Positions 1-8,576 of a stretch of 37,468 nt of DNA are shown in pieces. The position numbers and the translations under genes were made by a program. The notes below the pieces were generated by a model, which was not told the DNA's origin, ran no database searches, and was given only the letters and a program-made list of their open reading frames with translations. The stretch spans positions 1 through 37,468 of the forward strand of contig NZ_JAMYFE010000032.1 of NCBI RefSeq assembly GCF_024129865.1, written 5' to 3'. Position 1 is the stretch's first letter; every line of letters starts with the position of its first letter. This DNA comes from Stieleria tagensis. Its GTDB lineage: Bacteria; Planctomycetota; Planctomycetia; Pirellulales; Pirellulaceae.

Positions 1-35
1 GAAGCTGCACGACCTCCCCGCGGGAGAGCTTCAAA

Positions 36-49
36 CCCGACGCGTCGGG
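36..49. repeat. perfect 14-bp palindrome downstream of the TolC-like gene
   Basis: CCCGACGCGTCGGG reads the same on both strands and lies about 45 bp beyond the stop codon of the minus-strand TolC-like gene. It has no T-tract, so I do not call it a terminator. It could be a protein-binding dyad or the end of a small cruciform. Confidence 0.4.
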
Positions 50-93
50 CTGCGATCTTGGCGTCGCTGCCAAACGCGTTGCAGCACGGCCGC

Positions 94-2040
94 TCACTCT
101 GTGATCAGTAGCACGTCGCTGGAGCGTAGCAGAGTGCCTTTTTCGAGATGCACATTCTTTGTCGCGATGGTGTATTCAACCAGAGCTGAATAGTAGTGTG
201 ATTGCGACTCGGTCACTCGCCGCTGAGCATCGAGCAGCTGGTCGAAGTTGACCTTCATCCCGGTTCCCTGCGACGCATCCAATGCGTTCAGAGCATCGCT
301 GGCTGCTAGATACCGATTGAAATTGGTACCCAGTTGTTCGTACGCTCGATCACATTCGGCGACCATCGAGGTCAGGTCGTGCATGATCTGGCGCTGCTGG
401 GCATCCAAGATCGCACGTTCACGCGAAACCTGCAGTTTTGCATTCCGCACCGCCAAATGCCCCTGGCGAAATCCAACTGGCAATTTGAATTCCAGACTGG
501 CTTCATATTCCTGCAGATCAAAGCTGCCCAAATCCGAGAGTGCGGAATCACTTCCGGCGAGGTCTTTGTCCAATCCCCGTAGTCGGTAGATGGTCACCAA
601 GTCCAGGGTTGGCAGCAAGAAGTTTTTTGCCGCCAACAATTCCATCTCACAGCGTTTAATTTCCAACCGCTGTTGCCGTAATTCACTCCGCATGACCACG
701 GCTTCGGCTGCGATCGAATCCCAGTCGAATTCGATCTTTGCGATCGATGGTTCGTCGATCGGTCGCAACAGAGTCCCGTCGTTGATCGGAATTCCAAGGA
801 TCAACCGCAGTCGGCGCTCGGCCGCTTGAACCCCGCCTACACCGGCAAACGCGCCGCCAGTGGTGGCGTTGTTATTTTGCGTTCGCATGGACGGCTTGCC
901 CGCGACCGCGTCTTGGTATTCGCTACGAAAACGAAAATACTGTTCGCGTGCCAGGGCTTCGGAGGGACCGGATGCGCGATTGCTCGATCGCTGCGCTTCA
1001 TAGTTTTGCCAGGTTTTTTGGCTGCGTAGCATCGCCTCGCGCTTGGCGTCTGCATCACGGTAGGCAAAGTACAAATCCCAATAGGCATTGATGACGTTGC
1101 TGACGTAATCTCGGAGCCCCTGTTCAAACTGTGTCGTCGTGACTTCGCTATTGACCTTGGCGATCAGCACACCGTTGTAAACGCCTGGCAGCGCCGCGGG
1201 GCCTGCGATCCGGTTGAACTGCAGACCGCCACCCTGCAACAGCGGTTGACGAGCTTCGGCGTGCAATTGGGTTTGCCACGCGCTATTGGTCAGGTTACCG
1301 GTCGCGTTATTGGCATCGTAATCGGTGACGCTGCGGACCGAAAACTGCGCACCGGTGGCAGTGCGTTTGGACAGCTGCATGACATAGTCGTGCGTGTCTT
1401 GCTTGAACGCGTTTGACCCGCCACCAAAAAAGCGGTTATTGAAGCGGCGATCATTGTTTTGCCATTTGCCGAAACCATACAGTTGCGCGTCATAGGCGCT
1501 GAGGGCGGCTTCCACACTTTCTTGCGGGTCCAACCGCTGCAGAGCCTCGGTCCATTCGGTCTGCATTTGGTCAGGCGTTCGCAGCACCCCGGCGCCCAAA
1601 TCGGTTAGCACGTCACCATTTTCCAGTGCCAGCGACAGTGCGTCCGCCAGAGTGATCTCCCGGCGTGGAATGGATTCGATCTGTTCTGCCGAACGCAGCG
1701 TTAGCGGCGCAGTCGTTTCCGGGACGGAAACCGATGACAGATTTTGATTCGATTGCATCTCGCAGATCAGCGCGTCCACACATTCGGTCCGCTGACCGAT
1801 CGTTTCTGGCAGCTGGTGGGTATGCCTGCAACCCACCAACCCGACCAGCGCGCCTGCAACGCACAGCGTGTGTTGAAGCGCATGTTGTAATGATCGCCGC
1901 TTGGAAAACCGCGTTGCCTGGTTGCCATGCGTCAACCCAACCGAGCGCGATGAATCGCTCGGGTGGTGCTGCGGCGCGTCTGATAGCAATCGAGGCAACA
2001 AATTGGACCAAGGGGCGAGCGTGACCGGTCGAATCAGCAA
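94..2040 (-). CDS. TolC-family outer-membrane efflux lipoprotein
   Basis: This is probably the outer-membrane channel of a tripartite efflux or type I export system. The N-terminus carries a basic stretch (KRRS), a hydrophobic segment and a lipobox ending LVGC, so Cys71 would be acylated and the protein anchored in the outer membrane. The rest is Ala/Gln/Glu/Arg-rich amphipathic helix broken by short strand-like segments, as in the duplicated TolC fold. Two long helical hairpins are visible, at roughly residues 300-400 and 445-630. The 50 residues before the signal peptide are unusually long; an in-frame TTG at codon 36 (around 1935) would give a normal signal peptide and may be the real start. 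No inner-membrane pump or adaptor gene is adjacent in this window. The next gene is divergent, with about 300 bp between. The family is clear; the substrate is unknown. Confidence 0.85.
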   Translation of the reverse strand: MLIRPVTLAPWSNLLPRLLSDAPQHHPSDSSRSVGLTHGNQATRFSKRRSLQHALQHTLCVAGALVGLVGCRHTHQLPETIGQRTECVDALICEMQSNQNLSSVSVPETTAPLTLRSAEQIESIPRREITLADALSLALENGDVLTDLGAGVLRTPDQMQTEWTEALQRLDPQESVEAALSAYDAQLYGFGKWQNNDRRFNNRFFGGGSNAFKQDTHDYVMQLSKRTATGAQFSVRSVTDYDANNATGNLTNSAWQTQLHAEARQPLLQGGGLQFNRIAGPAALPGVYNGVLIAKVNSEVTTTQFEQGLRDYVSNVINAYWDLYFAYRDADAKREAMLRSQKTWQNYEAQRSSNRASGPSEALAREQYFRFRSEYQDAVAGKPSMRTQNNNATTGGAFAGVGGVQAAERRLRLILGIPINDGTLLRPIDEPSIAKIEFDWDSIAAEAVVMRSELRQQRLEIKRCEMELLAAKNFLLPTLDLVTIYRLRGLDKDLAGSDSALSDLGSFDLQEYEASLEFKLPVGFRQGHLAVRNAKLQVSRERAILDAQQRQIMHDLTSMVAECDRAYEQLGTNFNRYLAASDALNALDASQGTGMKVNFDQLLDAQRRVTESQSHYYSALVEYTIATKNVHLEKGTLLRSSDVLLITE

Positions 2041-2156
2041 GGTATGCAGGGACCTTGTTTGATGTCTTTATCGAACAACGCAGTTCTGATCCTGAGCGCA
2101 AACGAACACGATTGAGCGACTGAAGGGAGTTTGCCGAAAAAATCTTGCTCCTCCCG

Positions 2157-2177
2157 GCGTGAAACAGCGTTTCACGC
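2157..2177. promoter_or_regulatory. 9-bp-arm inverted repeat between divergent genes (candidate operator)
   Basis: GCGTGAAAC / GTTTCACGC are perfect inverted arms with a 3-bp AGC centre. They lie in the roughly 300-bp gap (2041-2336) between the divergent TolC-like gene and the gene at 2337. Dyads placed like this are often repressor sites; the sequence would also form a hairpin in RNA. I see nothing else definite in this gap. Confidence 0.35.
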
Positions 2178-2336
2178 TCTCGCGAGTCAACGCATCAGCG
2201 AGGACCCCAAGATTCGCAGCTATCAGGACCGACAAAGTCAGCTTGATCGCCAATTGGCCCGAATTCGAAAAGTTTTCAAATTGTGCGCTCCGATTAAAGA
2301 TCATTGTGTGCCTCCCGAACACAAGAGACTCTGAAC

Positions 2337-3137
2337 ATGCCAACCCATCCCCTGAAAATCGCCGGCTTCGTGGCTGCAGCAACGGTCGGCCCCTACGTCG
2401 CCACCGAAACCGATACCGGTCGATCGGCTGTCTCCCAAGTCCGCGTGATGTTGACCGACGCGACATCCACGACGGCAGAACCCGATGGCAATGCGCTGGG
2501 GGCGGCCAACGACTATGCGACTCACTCACACTATCAAGTGGAAACACTGCGAGAGGTTTCCGACAGTCGCTATCGATACGATGAAGATTTGGCGCGCAAG
2601 CTGGGTGCGATCCCGGCTGACCCGGCTTCATCACCGTCGCTGAGTGGATTTCGCGTGCAGGATTTGCGTGCGGTGATGCGGTTTGACATCAATCCGGCTT
2701 GGGTGATTGCCAACTTCTCTCGCGTCAGCACTGTTCTGGCAGACATGAGTCTGAAAGGTTTGCGGGTGCCGATCGTGACTGGCACCAGAGCAGACGATTT
2801 GGCGGGCACCTTGACCTACTATTTTGACAACGCGGACAAGTTGCAGCGATTAACGATCCACGGGTTCACCGGTGACGCCCAACGGTTCGAGCGGGCGATG
2901 ACGACGCATTACGGATTAGAACGCGAAGCTTCGTTAGAAGCCGGTGCCTACACCAAGCGATGGAATGGTCGCCCCACCCACTTCATGCGGTTGACCCATG
3001 CGCCGGTGGTCTACAGCGACGCGGTGCATCACAAGTACACTGTGTTTTTGGAGCTGAATCAGCCAAACTTGGCCTACGGAATCAGTGCGGAAGCGCAAAA
3101 GATTGTGGATTCCGATCACCACACGGGCCGCTGGTAA
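2337..3137 (+). CDS. planctomycete-type protein of unknown function (possibly DUF6690)
   Basis: This 266-residue protein begins MPTHPLKIAGFVAAATVGPY, with a short hydrophobic N-terminal segment that could be a signal anchor. The body is a mixed alpha/beta domain with repeated patterns such as FRVQDLRAVMRFDI, TRADDLAGTLTYYFDN and a late VVYSDAVHHKYTVFLELNQP strand pair. From memory it resembles a planctomycete-restricted family annotated DUF6690; I cannot verify this and propose no biochemical role. I chose the ATG at 2337 over the upstream GTG at 2304 because it places the hydrophobic stretch at the extreme N-terminus. Transcription is divergent from the TolC-like gene, and the AI-2E-type transporter gene follows 54 bp downstream on the same strand. 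Confidence 0.7.
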   Translation: MPTHPLKIAGFVAAATVGPYVATETDTGRSAVSQVRVMLTDATSTTAEPDGNALGAANDYATHSHYQVETLREVSDSRYRYDEDLARKLGAIPADPASSPSLSGFRVQDLRAVMRFDINPAWVIANFSRVSTVLADMSLKGLRVPIVTGTRADDLAGTLTYYFDNADKLQRLTIHGFTGDAQRFERAMTTHYGLEREASLEAGAYTKRWNGRPTHFMRLTHAPVVYSDAVHHKYTVFLELNQPNLAYGISAEAQKIVDSDHHTGRW

Positions 3138-3191
3138 CCGAACGATTTCGCCACGGTTTGCACCTCCATCGAATGCAAGGAAATCACTGCG

Positions 3192-4811
3192 GTGAAACGA
3201 AAACCATCAGGGGATTCCACGCCCGATCCGACGCAACCAGCGGACACATCGGCGGCAACGAATTCCGAACCCGTGTCCCAACCCGCTGCGACCGCCGGCG
3301 AGAAGGCACCACAGGACGCAGTCGAACGTTTCGAACGCCGCCCCGGGCCGCCGCGACTGCTAGGCAATTTGCCATCGCTGTCGCGGATCATGTCGGTGAT
3401 CATGTTGCTGGTCGGCATCTCGATCGTGGGACTGTTGTTCTACAAGGTGATGGCGGGATTTTTTATCCCACTGTTCATGGCGGCTGCGATGGTGGTGATT
3501 TTCCGCCCGGTCCATGAATGGTTCCTGGCACGACTCAAGGGTCGGCGTCACATCGCCGCGGTGGCCACGACCTCAGCGATCCTGGCGATTGTCTTGTTGC
3601 CCGTGACGCTGTTGATTTCGGTTGCGATTGGCCAGCTAACCGGATTGGTCGGCCGCGCCGATCTGGATGACATAAAATCTGCGATCGAGCGTGGGCGAAC
3701 GCAGTTGGGATTGGAATTGGACCACGCGGACCGGTTCCGTCGGCTGGACGAATTGACCGGCTTGTTGGGTGTCATCGACGAACCGGAAATCGTCAAACTT
3801 GAGATCGATGAAGCCACCGATTTGGTCACGTTTTTGGACACCGAAGTTCCCGGTGCGACACCGTCCGGGGAACTCGCCGAACGAGCCGTTGAGCAACTTG
3901 ATAATTTCCGGGCGGTCGTCCAACGACTGGCGGAGCCAGACTCGATCGAAGACACCGCCAGCCGGGTTGCGATCGAAGAACAATTTCACCGTGATTCGGT
4001 CGTCGCATCAGCCAGCATCAACGCTTGGATGAATGCCAAGTTGGGGGGATCGTTTTGGACGCAAGCAAAGTTGTTGACCAATCCCAGTGAAAAAGATCTC
4101 GCGTCGCTGATCCGATCGGCACGTGAATACCTGCAGCCTCGGTTTGTGAAATTCTCTGGGGTCACCGGCAAAATCCTGATTCAGATTTTGGTCGGCCTGT
4201 TGATCATGGTGATTTCGATTTACTTTTTCTTTGTCGATGGCCCGGCGATGGTCAGGACCCTAATGCGTCTGAGTCCGCTCGACGATGCCTATGAACTTCG
4301 GTTGTTGGGCGAGTTCGAAAAAACCAGTCGGGCGGTCGTCTTGGCGAGTGTGCTGAGCGCTTTGGCACAAGGTTTCTTGGCCGCTATCGCATTCTTTTTC
4401 TTTGGGTTCCAGTCGTTCATTCTGTTGTTCATGGTGACAACGGTGATGGCATTGATACCGTTCTTAGGCGCCGCCTCGGTCTGGGTCCCCTGCGCAATCT
4501 ACTTGGCCGCAGTGGATCAGCGTTATGGTGCAGCCATCTTTCTGGCCATCTATGGCGCCGGCGTTGTTTCTTCCATCGACAATGTGATCAAAGCGTATGT
4601 CTTGCATGGACATTCCGAACTGCATCCGCTGGTGGCGCTGCTGAGCGTGCTGGGCGGTGTGCCTGTGTTTGGGCCGATCGGCATCCTGATCGGCCCGATG
4701 GTGGTGGTGTTTTTACAGACACTGTTAGAAATCCTGAACCACGAACTCGCTGTTCGGGACAATGATACCGAACCAGTTAACGACAACCCACCGACGACGG
4801 ATATGGTTTAA
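3192..4811 (+). CDS. AI-2E/PerM family membrane transporter-like protein
   Basis: This 539-residue integral membrane protein has the layout of the AI-2E transporter (PerM/YdiK/TqsA) superfamily. It starts with a Pro/Thr-rich cytoplasmic N-terminus (about 65 residues). Two or three hydrophobic helices follow, including IMSVIMLLVGISIVGLLFYK and a second with FFIPLFMAAAMVVIF-like character. Next come a long soluble acidic segment (about residues 150-320) and a C-terminal set of five or six helices containing the family-like GILIGPMVVVFLQTLLEI ending. The soluble insert is larger than in the E. coli proteins. Members are reported to move small signals or ions, but substrates are unproven for most, so I assign none. 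The start is GTG at 3192. Neighbours do not suggest a pathway. Confidence 0.88.
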   Translation: MKRKPSGDSTPDPTQPADTSAATNSEPVSQPAATAGEKAPQDAVERFERRPGPPRLLGNLPSLSRIMSVIMLLVGISIVGLLFYKVMAGFFIPLFMAAAMVVIFRPVHEWFLARLKGRRHIAAVATTSAILAIVLLPVTLLISVAIGQLTGLVGRADLDDIKSAIERGRTQLGLELDHADRFRRLDELTGLLGVIDEPEIVKLEIDEATDLVTFLDTEVPGATPSGELAERAVEQLDNFRAVVQRLAEPDSIEDTASRVAIEEQFHRDSVVASASINAWMNAKLGGSFWTQAKLLTNPSEKDLASLIRSAREYLQPRFVKFSGVTGKILIQILVGLLIMVISIYFFFVDGPAMVRTLMRLSPLDDAYELRLLGEFEKTSRAVVLASVLSALAQGFLAAIAFFFFGFQSFILLFMVTTVMALIPFLGAASVWVPCAIYLAAVDQRYGAAIFLAIYGAGVVSSIDNVIKAYVLHGHSELHPLVALLSVLGGVPVFGPIGILIGPMVVVFLQTLLEILNHELAVRDNDTEPVNDNPPTTDMV

Positions 4812-4853
4812 TATCGGGCCCTGCCGATTCATTCTTCCAACCCCGGGTCAACG

Positions 4854-6284
4854 ATGGCTGTCCGTTTCCTCCCGTCACGCGTGCTGTGCCTGGTCACCAC
4901 GCTGATTCTGCTAGTTGGTGTCTCGCACCAGTGTTTGTGCCGGGCTGCAGAACACTCCAATATCATCTACATCATGGTTGACGATTTGGGATACGGCGAT
5001 CTGGGCTGCTATGGCCAGAAAGTGATCCAGACACCGAACCTGGATCAGATGGCTGAGCAAGGCATACGGTTCACCGATCACTACGCCGGCCACACGGTCT
5101 GTCGCCCCTCCCGTTTAGTGTTGTGGACGGGAAAGCATGTCGGACACACCGGGTTGATGGGGAACCGCCCGCGATCGCTTACCGGGACCGAGACGACCGT
5201 CGCAAAACTATTGCAGCAGGCCGGCTATGCCACCGGCGGGGTCGGAAAATGGTCGTTGGGGAACGTCGACCAGCCATCGGAAATCGACAACCCGGGACAC
5301 CCGAACAACAACGGATTCGACGATTGGTTCGGCTACATGAATCAAAGCAACGCGCACAACTACTACCCACCCTTTTTGTGGAAGAACGATCGCCAAGTGC
5401 CGCAGCCGGGCAACGTCTTGATGGACGACCCGGCGGCGCGAGGGCGGGTTTCCAAGGAGCGTGTGACGTACTCGCACGATCAATTGACCGAAGCGGCATT
5501 GGATTTTGTACGCCAGCATACCTCCGATCCGTTCTTGCTGCACATCCATTGGACCATTCCCCATGCCAACAACGAAGGCGGGCGAGTCTTGAAAGATGGG
5601 ATGGAGGTGCCTGATTATGGGATTTACGCTGATCGCGATTGGCCAAACCCCGAAAAGGGATTTGCGGCCATGATCACACGCATGGATGCCGACGTGGGAC
5701 GTCTGCTGTCGTTTCTACAGGAACTCTCGATTGACCAAAACACGCTCGTCTTGTTCACCTCCGATAACGGTCCACACCACGAAGGCCGACATGATGACAA
5801 GTTTTTCGATTCCAACGGCCCGCTGACTGGCCAGAAGCGATCGATGCATGACGGCGGGATTCGAGTCCCATTGATCGCCCGCTGGCCCGGCAAAATCAAA
5901 CCGGGCACCCAGTCCGATCTGCCAAGCGCGTTCTGGGATTTTTTACCCACCGCCTGTGACGTTGCCGGGATCGATGCGCCCGCTGATATCGATGGAATCT
6001 CCTACCTGCCGACACTGTTGGGAAATCAATCCGACCAAGCGCGGCACGAGTACCTGTATTGGGGCAGCTTGGAAGGACCAACTTCGATCGGGATACGCCG
6101 TGGCAATCACAAGCTGGTCCGCTATCGCAAAGACCGAGACGGCCAACCGGACTGGCGACTGTACGATCTAACCAGCGACATCGCCGAAGAACACGACCTG
6201 GCCGCGAAATCACCCGAGATCGTCAACGAGATTCTCTCGTTGATCAAACGCGATGCATTGCCACTCGACGCGAACTCGGAATGA
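4854..6284 (+). CDS. secreted formylglycine-type sulfatase (arylsulfatase family)
   Basis: This enzyme would hydrolyse sulfate esters, probably on sulfated polysaccharides, the usual role proposed for the many planctomycete sulfatases. A signal peptide covers about residues 1-31. The fold begins at NIIYIMVDDLGYGDLGCYGQ, where the paired Asp residues (43-44) are calcium ligands. The active-site motif VCRPSRLVLWTGK contains CxPSR with Cys83 as the residue converted to formylglycine. A later FTSDNGPHHEG holds the downstream Asp/Asn metal ligands, and GQKRSMHDGGIRVP is the usual substrate-side Lys/His segment. The length (476) is typical. Maturation would need a formylglycine-generating enzyme encoded elsewhere. 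The gene converges on the next one with only about 30 bp between. Substrate specificity cannot be read from the sequence. Confidence 0.95.
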   Translation: MAVRFLPSRVLCLVTTLILLVGVSHQCLCRAAEHSNIIYIMVDDLGYGDLGCYGQKVIQTPNLDQMAEQGIRFTDHYAGHTVCRPSRLVLWTGKHVGHTGLMGNRPRSLTGTETTVAKLLQQAGYATGGVGKWSLGNVDQPSEIDNPGHPNNNGFDDWFGYMNQSNAHNYYPPFLWKNDRQVPQPGNVLMDDPAARGRVSKERVTYSHDQLTEAALDFVRQHTSDPFLLHIHWTIPHANNEGGRVLKDGMEVPDYGIYADRDWPNPEKGFAAMITRMDADVGRLLSFLQELSIDQNTLVLFTSDNGPHHEGRHDDKFFDSNGPLTGQKRSMHDGGIRVPLIARWPGKIKPGTQSDLPSAFWDFLPTACDVAGIDAPADIDGISYLPTLLGNQSDQARHEYLYWGSLEGPTSIGIRRGNHKLVRYRKDRDGQPDWRLYDLTSDIAEEHDLAAKSPEIVNEILSLIKRDALPLDANSE

Positions 6285-6313
6285 CCACCGCATTGCCCGG
6301 CAAACGTGTTATT

Positions 6314-7573
6314 TTATTCCAGACGTTGAATGAATTTGCCTGGCAGGTCGCCTTCACGAATCAGAAACATTTTCTTCTTGCCCGGTTCGAAGATGATGTA
6401 ACGTGTTCGTGACGGCAGGTTCAGATCGATCGGCATTTCATCGTTCTCGCGCAGGACCACGGCTAGTTCTTCCGCATCCACCGTGCGGAAGGGATGCTTG
6501 GACATGGCGGTTTCCAGCGCGGCCCAATCTTGTCTGGCATTCCGGTTGCCACTGATATTCGGTGGCGGCCATACCTGACCGCGGTCGATCAACGCCGGTT
6601 CAATCGCCAACACCAAGGTCACATTCTCACGGCGGCTAGAGAACCAGCGCAGCACATCAGTGTGTTCCGACGTCTCGACGTGCACCACGCTGGGAGTCGC
6701 CCAAATGACATCGACCAATGGATTAATGATTTCGCGAAGAGGGCGGCCGACAACATAGGGTGCGATCGTGTCGCACCAGTTCCGTCTGGTTTCGGTGTGT
6801 TGCTCCAGCACGATCAAGCGAATCAAATCATTCAGATCGCTCAAGCTGAAACGCAATTTAACATCCAGCAGGTAGACCGGCTGGAGTTCCACAGCGAGGC
6901 GACCGAATTTGGCGATCCAGGCCGAATCGATTTGGCCCAGTGAATCATCCCAGGCGGTGTTCTCGTGAAGTTGCGTCAGCGCCTGATCGTAAATGCGTCG
7001 CACACGATTTCTCGTTCGCTGTGAAATGGCCAATCCCAGTTTTTCGGGATCCTGATCATTCAATTCCAATAACGCCCGATTTTCTTCGGCATCCTCCAAC
7101 ACCTGGATCAAACCGGGGCCATCAGGCATCCCGACACACAGGTTTAACAAGCGATAGTTCCCATCACAAATCGCGATCATCACGCGAGGTGGCAGGGACC
7201 GTGCATTGCCGCCGGTCAGATTGGACGGCAACCCGGCGACGATTCGCTGCGCGATGATTCGATCTTTTAGATCAGGGCGTTCCTCGACCATTTTGGCGAA
7301 GGATTGGCGAAAATCGCCGCCACACCAGACGTCCGGACCGCCGCCCAAGCGATTCTTATCCGCCCGTTCCAGTTTCGCTTTGGACCAAAGGAACGGATCT
7401 TCATCGGTGATCAAAAACACAATCAACTTCGACTCAATTTCGCTGGCAGAGAGCCCCGAAAAAGGCTCGCGAAAGATCAGTTCGTCCGCGGGAGCTGGAG
7501 GCGGATCGGCGGCCCCCACAGTGATGCAACAAAAGTGGCCAATCAGCAACCAGAAACAGCACTTGATGTTCAT
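6314..7573 (-). CDS. secreted protein of unknown function
   Basis: I chose the ATG at 7573 because it puts a classical signal peptide at the N-terminus (MNIKCCFWLLIGHFCCITVGA, cleavage around AADPP). An ATG 57 bp further upstream only adds a polar tail. The mature protein of about 400 residues is mixed alpha/beta with no membrane helix. It has internal segments such as SKLIVFLITDEDPFLWSKAKLE and VHVETSEHTDVLRWFSSRREN, and a C-terminus with FRTVDAEELAVVLREN and an R-G-D near the end. I do not recognise the family. Codon use looks native. It is convergent with the sulfatase and faces the 1-kb gap at the left edge of the central island; no functional link is evident. Confidence 0.75.
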   Translation of the reverse strand: MNIKCCFWLLIGHFCCITVGAADPPPAPADELIFREPFSGLSASEIESKLIVFLITDEDPFLWSKAKLERADKNRLGGGPDVWCGGDFRQSFAKMVEERPDLKDRIIAQRIVAGLPSNLTGGNARSLPPRVMIAICDGNYRLLNLCVGMPDGPGLIQVLEDAEENRALLELNDQDPEKLGLAISQRTRNRVRRIYDQALTQLHENTAWDDSLGQIDSAWIAKFGRLAVELQPVYLLDVKLRFSLSDLNDLIRLIVLEQHTETRRNWCDTIAPYVVGRPLREIINPLVDVIWATPSVVHVETSEHTDVLRWFSSRRENVTLVLAIEPALIDRGQVWPPPNISGNRNARQDWAALETAMSKHPFRTVDAEELAVVLRENDEMPIDLNLPSRTRYIIFEPGKKKMFLIREGDLPGKFIQRLE

Positions 7574-7713
7574 CTCATTCCGCCCTCGAATCGCATCGGT
7601 ACCCAGGTGACTAGAACTCCTGGCAGTCAAACCACAGCGCCATCAGTTTAACACTTCGCAAAACGCGTGATGTTGCGTCTTGGGAGGAGTTTTTTTCCGA
7701 GTGGTGCGTCCAA

Positions 7714-7908
7714 TGTCGACAGCGGTTTCAAATCAGCCAGTTTTGCGGAGTTGCCGGGCGGTAACCGGACAGATGCACACGCGACCACCTCCGTGCGTAA
7801 GCCACGACGCCTGCTGCAGTTACCGGTTCCAAAAACGTGAACGTAATAGCCTGGCAGCGCCAAATGGCTGCCAGCAAGACCGCTAAAGTGGTTCAGTTCC
7901 TAACCGCT
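7714..7908 (+). repeat. left copy of a 195-bp inverted repeat bracketing the central gene block
   Basis: Read on the plus strand, this stretch matches the reverse complement of 21799-21993 over the same length, 195 bp, with scattered mismatches and no gap that I can see. Long identical runs include GTCGACAGCGGTTTCAAATC and CCAAATGGCTGCCAGC. Both copies contain short non-conserved reading frames, so I treat it as a non-coding repeat. It may belong to a dispersed family in the genome. The two copies face each other around the eight-gene block. Confidence 0.85.
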
Positions 7909-7936
7909 AATGCCACGTCAAACACAAAACTTAGAA

Positions 7937-7962
7937 TACGACGGATTTCTAAGTCCGCCGTA
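7937..7962. repeat. imperfect inverted repeat next to the left island repeat
   Basis: TACGACGGA and TCCGCCGTA are inverted arms with one mismatch around an 8-bp loop (TTTCTAAG). The element lies about 30 bp inside the 195-bp repeat. It looks like a small dispersed hairpin element. The remaining gap from 7963 to about 8390 holds no gene or signal that I can support. Confidence 0.4.
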
Positions 7963-8391
7963 CACAGGTTGACCGTGAATTTAGGCTTTGACGCCCACTC
8001 ACCCGCCCCGCGAGTTCTGAAGAATGCGCTTTTAATTGCCCCGGAGCCCCCTATTCCGTTGGAGTCTAACGCACCTGCCATTTCCAGCACTGGCGACTCA
8101 AGCTGTTGGCTAAGGGACCGATTTTCGAAAAATCGCTATCGAAAACGAGACTCCATCCATCAACACACCGAAAAATCACAGCCTTGCTGGGCTAGGATAC
8201 TCCCTTTCCATTTTCGGTGGTTGCTCCACCGGCAAAGGTTATTTCGGCTCCGGAGTGAACCTGATTGCCGCCAGTCTTAAAATTGACCCTGGAGACCTGC
8301 ACCAAGTAGCTGACGAATCTGACTTCCGAGCGGTGGCTCCCTCAAACAGTTAAGTGGGCGGGATTTCCCTGTTTAACCAGTTATGCAGGGT

Positions 8392-8421
8392 TTGACACGT
8401 CAAAATGTTCGTTGGAATCAT
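8392..8421 (+). promoter_or_regulatory. candidate sigma-70-type promoter for the eight-gene block
   Basis: TTGACA (8392-8397) is a perfect -35 hexamer. After 18 bp comes AATCAT (8416-8421), which matches the -10 consensus at four of six positions. The first gene starts about 155 bp downstream. A TTGAC-AC-GTCAA dyad overlaps the -35 box and could be an operator. This is based on pattern only; planctomycete promoters are poorly defined. Confidence 0.3.
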
Positions 8422-8576
8422 TTGCTCAGAGTACGAAAAAAAATCTTTCTCGCGATTGACCGTGATCGCATGTTCATGACGGACTATTTCGCTAAGCTTT
8501 CCCACTGGGGGGGCGAACGTTTGAGACGATCTGGACCGTTGGCCTCCAATGAGCAATTCGACTTGGAAAGACAGTT

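Noticed and set aside
1613-2101. 162-residue minus-strand frame at the start of the TolC-like gene
   Set aside because: It lies out of frame over the signal-peptide region and has no recognisable domain. I considered a frameshifted N-terminus, but the lipobox in the main frame is convincing.
7680-7886. 68-residue frame within the left 195-bp repeat
   Set aside because: The equivalent frame is not maintained in the other copy, so it is not under protein selection.
8085-8110. Possible duplicated tRNA-Cys end (attachment site) left of the block
   Set aside because: Only GGCGACT and a few scattered bases match the tRNA 3' end, no more than chance in 37 kb.
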